NCBI GenBank assembly: GCA_965207995.1
Contig: OZ242299.1
Location: forward strand, 744,001-808,000
Reading direction: 5' to 3'
Source: DAOUKH01 sp965207995
GTDB lineage: Bacteria > Chloroflexota > Dehalococcoidia > SHYB01
DNA length: 64,000 nucleotides
Part shown: positions 59,942-64,000 of the stretch, piece after piece
How positions within the stretch are numbered: position 1 is the stretch's first letter
Layout: each line of letters begins with the position of its first letter
Notes under the pieces: generated by a model
Databases searched by the model: none
Seen by the model: the letters and a program-made list of their open reading frames with translations, nothing else
What the model was told of the DNA's origin: nothing
Made by a program: the position numbers and the translations under genes

Positions 59942-60367
59942 ATGGACCTCCAGGAGGTCTTTCAGCAGATCGAGTCGGCGGAAGTCATCTGCTTCCACTT
60001 CCCCTACCTGCGCAAGACGCTGATCGTCGACCCGCGCGCCGACGTCGAAGACCCGCCGCTGGTGAAGCTCGTGCCGATGGCGAAGTCGGCCGAGGAGCGC
60101 CTGCGCAGCCTCCGCACGCTGCGGCCCCGCTTCCCGAAGCCGGAGAAGGTCGTCATCGTGCCTTGGCCTCGCTACGTGGAGAGTCTGGAGAACCTCGGCG
60201 TCTGGCCGAAGCTCGTGGGCCGCGTGGCCACCGAGGGCCACCCCGAGCTCTCGAAGACGTTCGACGAGGTGATGGTGGAGCTGCGCCAGTTGGAGACGGC
60301 CGAGTTCGCCGCCGCCATCACCGGCAAGCAGTACCACACCATCTGGGAAGCCCCCAAGGACGAGTAG
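59942..60367 (+). CDS. Small conserved-looking protein of unknown function after etfA
   Basis: 141 residues from ATG 59942 (GGAAGGGACGCG before it). Opening MDLQEVFQQIESAEVICFHF, then RKTLIVDPRADVEDPPLVKL and VVIVPWPRYVESLENLGVW; ends QYHTIWEAPKDE. No metal motif, no membrane segment. It lies between etfA and cinA on the same strand and may be cotranscribed. I do not recognise the family. Confidence 0.68.
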   Translation: MDLQEVFQQIESAEVICFHFPYLRKTLIVDPRADVEDPPLVKLVPMAKSAEERLRSLRTLRPRFPKPEKVVIVPWPRYVESLENLGVWPKLVGRVATEGHPELSKTFDEVMVELRQLETAEFAAAITGKQYHTIWEAPKDE

Positions 60368-60387
60368 CCGCCGCGCGGCCTCCTCCC

Positions 60388-61638
60388 ATGAAAGCCGAGA
60401 TCATCTCCATCGGCACCGAGCTGCTGCTCGGTGAGATCGTCGACCTCAACTCGCCCTATCTCGCTGGCGAGCTGCCCAAGATCGGCGTCGACGTCTATCA
60501 CATACAGTCCATCGGCGACAACATGGACCGGCTGCTCGACAGCCTCCGCCGGGGCATGGAGCGTTCCGACCTCGTCCTCATGACCGGCGGGCTGGGCCCC
60601 ACCGACGACGACCTCACCCGCGCCGCCGTCGCCCGCCTCCTCGGCGAGGAGCTTTACGTCGATCCGGAGCTCGAGGCGCAGGTCCGCTCCTTCTTCGGTA
60701 ACCGCGGCATGAACATGCCCGAGAACAACATCAAGCAGGCCATGCTCATTCCCTCCGCCTCGGCCATTTCCAACCCGATGGGCACCGCGCCCGGCTGGTG
60801 GACGCAGAAGAACGGCAAGGTGCTCGTCTCGATGCCCGGGCCGCCGCGCGAGCTGCGTCACATGTGGGAGAACGAGGTCCGTCCCCGTCTCCGCGACATG
60901 GTCGGCGGCGGCCTGCTGGTCTCGCGCACCTTGAAGATCACCGGCATCTCCGAGGGCGGCGTCGACGAGATGTGCGGCGACCTGCTCAAGGCCGCCAATC
61001 CCAGCATCGGCGTCTACTCGCGCCCCGACGGCATCCACGTCCGCATCGCGGCCAAGGCCATGAACGAGGGGGAGGCCGAGGCCCTCATCGGCCCCGTCGA
61101 GGCCGAGCTCCGCGGGCGGTTCGGCGAGCATCTCTGGGGCGTCGACGACGAGACGATGCAGGAGCACGTTGGGAAGCTGCTTGTCGAGCGCGGACTCACC
61201 CTCGCCACAATGGAGTCGCTCACCGGCGGGCTGCTCGGCGACACCATCACCAACGTCCCGGGAAGCTCGCGCTACTACCGGGGCGGCATCGTCGCCTATC
61301 AGACCGAGATGAAGATCAAGTACGGCGTCTCCCGCGAGACCATCGAGCGGCACGGGGCGGTGAGCGAAGAGACGGCGATCGAAATGGCCCAGGCGGCGCG
61401 GCGCGAGCTGGGCGCCGACGTGGGCATCGGCGTTACCGGCGTCGCCGGCCCCACCGAGCAGGAGGGCCGCCCCGTGGGCACCGCCTACATGGCCGTCGCC
61501 GACGCCGGGAAGCACGCCACGCACTACGGCAAGTACCCCGGCCGACGCGGCGACATCAAGACCCGCGTCGTCACCAACGCCCTCTTCTACACCCGCATGC
61601 TCATCCTGGGGAAGGAAGCGCCCACGTACCGGCGCTGA
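60388..61638 (+). CDS. cinA: CinA-family protein (competence/damage-inducible; nicotinamide-nucleotide amidase)
   Basis: 416 residues. The N-terminal MoCF-like pyrophosphatase domain has IISIGTELLLGEIVDLN, LVLMTGGLGPTDDDLTR and SMPGPPRELRHMW. The C-terminal domain, which in PncC hydrolyses nicotinamide mononucleotide, has MESLTGGLLGDTITNVPGSS and IGVTGVAGPTEQEGRPVGT. Most members read E-S-C-T-G-G; here it is E-S-L-T-G-G, with the Ser kept. Likely role is repair of pyridine nucleotides. Confidence 0.93.
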   Translation: MKAEIISIGTELLLGEIVDLNSPYLAGELPKIGVDVYHIQSIGDNMDRLLDSLRRGMERSDLVLMTGGLGPTDDDLTRAAVARLLGEELYVDPELEAQVRSFFGNRGMNMPENNIKQAMLIPSASAISNPMGTAPGWWTQKNGKVLVSMPGPPRELRHMWENEVRPRLRDMVGGGLLVSRTLKITGISEGGVDEMCGDLLKAANPSIGVYSRPDGIHVRIAAKAMNEGEAEALIGPVEAELRGRFGEHLWGVDDETMQEHVGKLLVERGLTLATMESLTGGLLGDTITNVPGSSRYYRGGIVAYQTEMKIKYGVSRETIERHGAVSEETAIEMAQAARRELGADVGIGVTGVAGPTEQEGRPVGTAYMAVADAGKHATHYGKYPGRRGDIKTRVVTNALFYTRMLILGKEAPTYRR

Positions 61639-61640
61639 TC

Positions 61641-62453
61641 ATGGCCCAAGGCAGGACCGCCTTCGTCGAGGTCAACGGCGCCCGCATCCACTACGAGCTG
61701 GCCGGCGAGGGCGACGCCGTCATCTTCGTCCACGGCTTCCCCTTCGACCTCGGCATGTGGGAGCCGCAGGTCCCCGAGTTCTCCCGCCGCTTCCGCACCC
61801 TTCGCTACGACGCCCGGGGCTTCGGGCGCTCCTCGCTCCCCGGGGCCGTGCCCTACGGCCACTACCACGACCTCGCCGCCCTGATCGAGCGCTTCGACCT
61901 GGCGCCCGCCCATGTCGTCGGACTCTCCCGTGGCGGTTCCATCGTGCTCAACTTTGCCCTCACCTACCCCCGGCTCCTGCGCAAGCTCGTCCTCGCCGGC
62001 GCGTCGCCGGGACCGACCCAAGCGCATAAGCTCCACGACTCGGCCCCGAATGAGGGCTACCAGCAATTGCTCGACGTGGCGCGTGAGCAGGGCATCGACG
62101 CCGCCAAGGCCCTCTACCTCCAGTCAGGCATCTTCGCCGCGGCGCAGGACAACCCCGACGCCCTCGGCATGGTCAACCGCATGCTGGACGACTACTCCGG
62201 CTGGCACTTCGTCAACGACGATCCCCACATCGACCTCGATCCCCCGGCCCACGAGCGCCTCGCCGAGATCGCCGCCCCCACCCTCGCCATCGTCGGCGGA
62301 CGCGACGTCGAGCTCTTTCACACCCTCGCGGGCATGGTGGAACGAGACGCGCCCAACGCGCGCAAGGCCGTCATCCCGGACGTTGGCCACATGGTCAACG
62401 CCGAGGCGCCCGAGGCGTTCAACCGCCTCGTCCTCGACTTCCTCGAAGCGTAG
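61641..62453 (+). CDS. Alpha/beta-fold hydrolase
   Basis: 270 residues, starting 2 bases after the cinA stop. Landmarks: VIFVHGFPFDLGMW (oxyanion HG), RTLRYDARGFGRSS, the nucleophile elbow VVGLSRGGSI with Ser, Asp in VGGRDVELF and the catalytic His in IPDVGHMVNAEAP. A complete triad, so an active esterase, lactonase or C-C hydrolase is expected. It resembles 3-oxoadipate enol-lactonase-type enzymes in layout; substrate unknown. Confidence 0.9.
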   Translation: MAQGRTAFVEVNGARIHYELAGEGDAVIFVHGFPFDLGMWEPQVPEFSRRFRTLRYDARGFGRSSLPGAVPYGHYHDLAALIERFDLAPAHVVGLSRGGSIVLNFALTYPRLLRKLVLAGASPGPTQAHKLHDSAPNEGYQQLLDVAREQGIDAAKALYLQSGIFAAAQDNPDALGMVNRMLDDYSGWHFVNDDPHIDLDPPAHERLAEIAAPTLAIVGGRDVELFHTLAGMVERDAPNARKAVIPDVGHMVNAEAPEAFNRLVLDFLEA

Positions 62454-62478
62454 AGGTGCGCGGACGCTATAGGTCTAG

Positions 62479-63999
62479 CTAGACCTCTTCGCCGTCGACG
62501 TCGATGTCGAACAGGCCGTCCTGGCCGTCGTAGCCCACCGCGACGTAGTAGAGGCCCGTGCTCGCCGGTTGGTAGACGACGGTGACACTCGAACCGCTGC
62601 CGCTGGAAGTGCCGGCGATCAGGTCGCCGTTGCTGTCGTAGATTCCGACGATCTTGACCTGTGTCGCGCGGTGCTTCTCCGGGACTTCGGCGCGCTCCGA
62701 GACCACCACGGTGTACTCGTATCCCTGGTCCATCTCGACCTTGAACCAGTCCTCGTCGCGGTCGTCGCCGTTCATGTCCCCAAGGAAGCCGCCGCTCGGG
62801 CCGTAGCCGTTGTGCTTGCTGGGGGCGGTGTACAGCTTACGAAGCGTGCTCGTGTCCCCGGGCGTGTCAAGGTCGCCGTAGCCGTCGGGCCCACCGGCAT
62901 AGGGGTACCTCCGCTCGCCCTCGTACATCATGCAGATGTTGTTGACGCGGACCTTGATCTGGTACGTGCCGGTGCCGCCGCTTCCTCCAACCTCGATCCG
63001 GAAGGGGCCGGGGCTGCCCCACCACCAGCCTCCCAGGCTGTTCTCCCCGTAGCCACTGTCGGAGACGTGTGGGCTGTATTTGGCCCCCTCCGTCCCTTCC
63101 ACGGCCTGAACGGAGATGAGTTCGGGATCGGCGAGGGTGAGGTTGCCAGGATGGGTGTCCCGGCCCAGCATGTCGCGGCCGTCCACGCCGATGACCTCGA
63201 TGATGTAGTGCCGGTAGGGATCCGGGTCGAAGGTCCAGAAGGCCTTTTCGCCCGCTTGGGTGATCTCGCCTATTTCGTCCAAGATGATGATCTCAGTGGC
63301 CAGGTTGTCGCACTCGGCGTTCGCCAGGGTGACCACCGCCGTACCGGGATCTCCAAGGACGACCCCACTGGGCAGCGGCGTCTTGAAGCCGAGCCGCACC
63401 TTCTCGCCGCTGTCCTCGACGTTGTCGTCGAAGGCGACCACGGTGAAGGACTTTTCGTCCTCTCCCTGGTTGAAGGTCAGCGTCGTTGGCGCGCCCGACC
63501 AGTCTTCGGGAACGGCGCCCGCCATCGCCTCCGCGGTCACTTCGATGACCAGCCGCGACGGGGCCGGCTGGCTTAGGTGCACGACGACCGTGGCGTCTTC
63601 GCCGCCCTCGGTGGCCATGTACATATCGGAGCTGAAATAGACCTCGGTCTCGTCGTCGATGACGGTGATGTTGACACTGCCCACGCTGATGCCGCTGTAG
63701 TCGGTGTCCGTGGAGGCCGCCGAGTGGGTGATGGTGGCCCTCTCCGCCAGCGCGTCGTCGTCCTGCTCGCCCGAAACCGTCACCGTCTGCTCGTCGTCCC
63801 AGTTGGAGTCGGTGAAGGTGAGCTCCGTCTCGTCGACGGATACGTTGGAGCTGCCCGACTTGGTGATGGTGATGACTACGTTGGCCGTGGGCTGCGAGGT
63901 CAGCACCACCGTGTAGGTGTTGCTGCTCCCCTCGTTGATCGTCAGCGAGGTCTGGGAGACCTTCACGCTCGCCCCGTCGTCGTCGTTGATGGAGATAAC
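62479..63999 (-). CDS. Large surface protein, 3' part: Calx-beta-type repeats and C-terminal PPC-like domains
   Basis: The frame is open to the right edge of the window, so the N-terminus is missing; GTG 63966 is internal. At least 506 residues are visible. First a repeat of the type V-K-V-S-Q-T-S-L-T-I-N-E-G with TYTVVLTSQPTANVVITI, then a Calx-beta-like domain (EVYFSSDMYMATEGGEDATV ... EKVRLGF). Two beta domains with DPDPYRHYIIEVIGVDGRD and DRDEDWFKVEMDQGYEYTVV follow, like pre-peptidase C-terminal domains, ending DGLFDIDVDGEEV. No membrane anchor. A calcium-binding adhesin or exported enzyme tail is likely. Confidence 0.82.
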   Translation of the reverse strand, partial: VISINDDDGASVKVSQTSLTINEGSSNTYTVVLTSQPTANVVITITKSGSSNVSVDETELTFTDSNWDDEQTVTVSGEQDDDALAERATITHSAASTDTDYSGISVGSVNITVIDDETEVYFSSDMYMATEGGEDATVVVHLSQPAPSRLVIEVTAEAMAGAVPEDWSGAPTTLTFNQGEDEKSFTVVAFDDNVEDSGEKVRLGFKTPLPSGVVLGDPGTAVVTLANAECDNLATEIIILDEIGEITQAGEKAFWTFDPDPYRHYIIEVIGVDGRDMLGRDTHPGNLTLADPELISVQAVEGTEGAKYSPHVSDSGYGENSLGGWWWGSPGPFRIEVGGSGGTGTYQIKVRVNNICMMYEGERRYPYAGGPDGYGDLDTPGDTSTLRKLYTAPSKHNGYGPSGGFLGDMNGDDRDEDWFKVEMDQGYEYTVVVSERAEVPEKHRATQVKIVGIYDSNGDLIAGTSSGSGSSVTVVYQPASTGLYYVAVGYDGQDGLFDIDVDGEEV

Positions 64000-64000
64000 C

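Noticed and set aside
60172..61524. 450-codon minus-strand frame opposite cinA
   Set aside because: Antisense shadow of cinA with no motifs.

Overview
This is a GC-rich bacterial chromosome segment with dense coding on both strands. Its gene content points to a Chloroflexota lineage, most plausibly a Dehalococcoidia/SAR202-type heterotroph. The signs are very large cadherin-like surface proteins with Pro/Thr linkers, many acyl-CoA and luciferase-like oxidoreductase genes, cyclase-family and amidohydrolase genes, and dispersed CTCTCCC palindromes. This placement is inference; there is no rRNA gene and no tRNA gene was recognised.

Layout. 1-11083: a surface-protein locus: a 5'-truncated duplicated beta-rich protein, a cysteine-free ~2770-residue cadherin/Ig-like protein preceded by a strikingly AT-rich control region, and a translationally coupled membrane-anchored protein. 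11106-19040: RNA and DNA maintenance: RNase III, CCA-adding enzyme with two tiny RING-like zinc proteins (the second interrupted by an amber codon), an OGG1-type glycosylase, an exonuclease-DinG helicase, a PHP phosphoesterase and an ECF sigma factor. 19200-23297: purA facing a dapB-asd-dapA lysine/diaminopimelate operon. 23298-29060: a lipoprotein and a membrane protein between repeat clusters, then rpsO-pnp and a 1.1-kb gene-free region full of repeats. 29065-32547: pstC-pstA-pstB-phoU behind a four-hexamer Pho-box-like element, without pstS.

32563-39821: small regulators, a tandem NIPSNAP-like pair, two crotonases, then a minus-strand operon of a cyclase-family hydrolase, a UGSC-type selenoprotein whose in-frame UGA is followed by a SECIS-like hairpin, and a conserved unknown protein. 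Conventional gene calling splits the selenoprotein in two. 39946-44295: a single 1449-residue fusion of a GHKL/sacsin-like ATPase and an SF2 helicase, clearly lower in GC than its surroundings, a candidate one-gene defence system. 44408-50412: a catabolic block (crotonase; then acyl-CoA dehydrogenase, M24-fold protein, cyclase, LLM oxidoreductase and alpha/beta hydrolase in one operon). 50687-62453: leuS, a DUF1801 protein, an amidohydrolase, a VapBC-type toxin-antitoxin pair, a VOC protein, a crotonase, an SDR, etfB-etfA, cinA and a hydrolase. 62479-64000: the 3' part of another large Calx-beta-type surface protein.

Together the metabolic genes suggest oxidation of acyl-CoA and ring or amide compounds with electrons leaving through ETF, phosphate-responsive uptake, and a heavily decorated cell surface. 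Two families of short palindromic repeats and two arrays of a 10-bp-period repeat fill most of the intergenic gaps.
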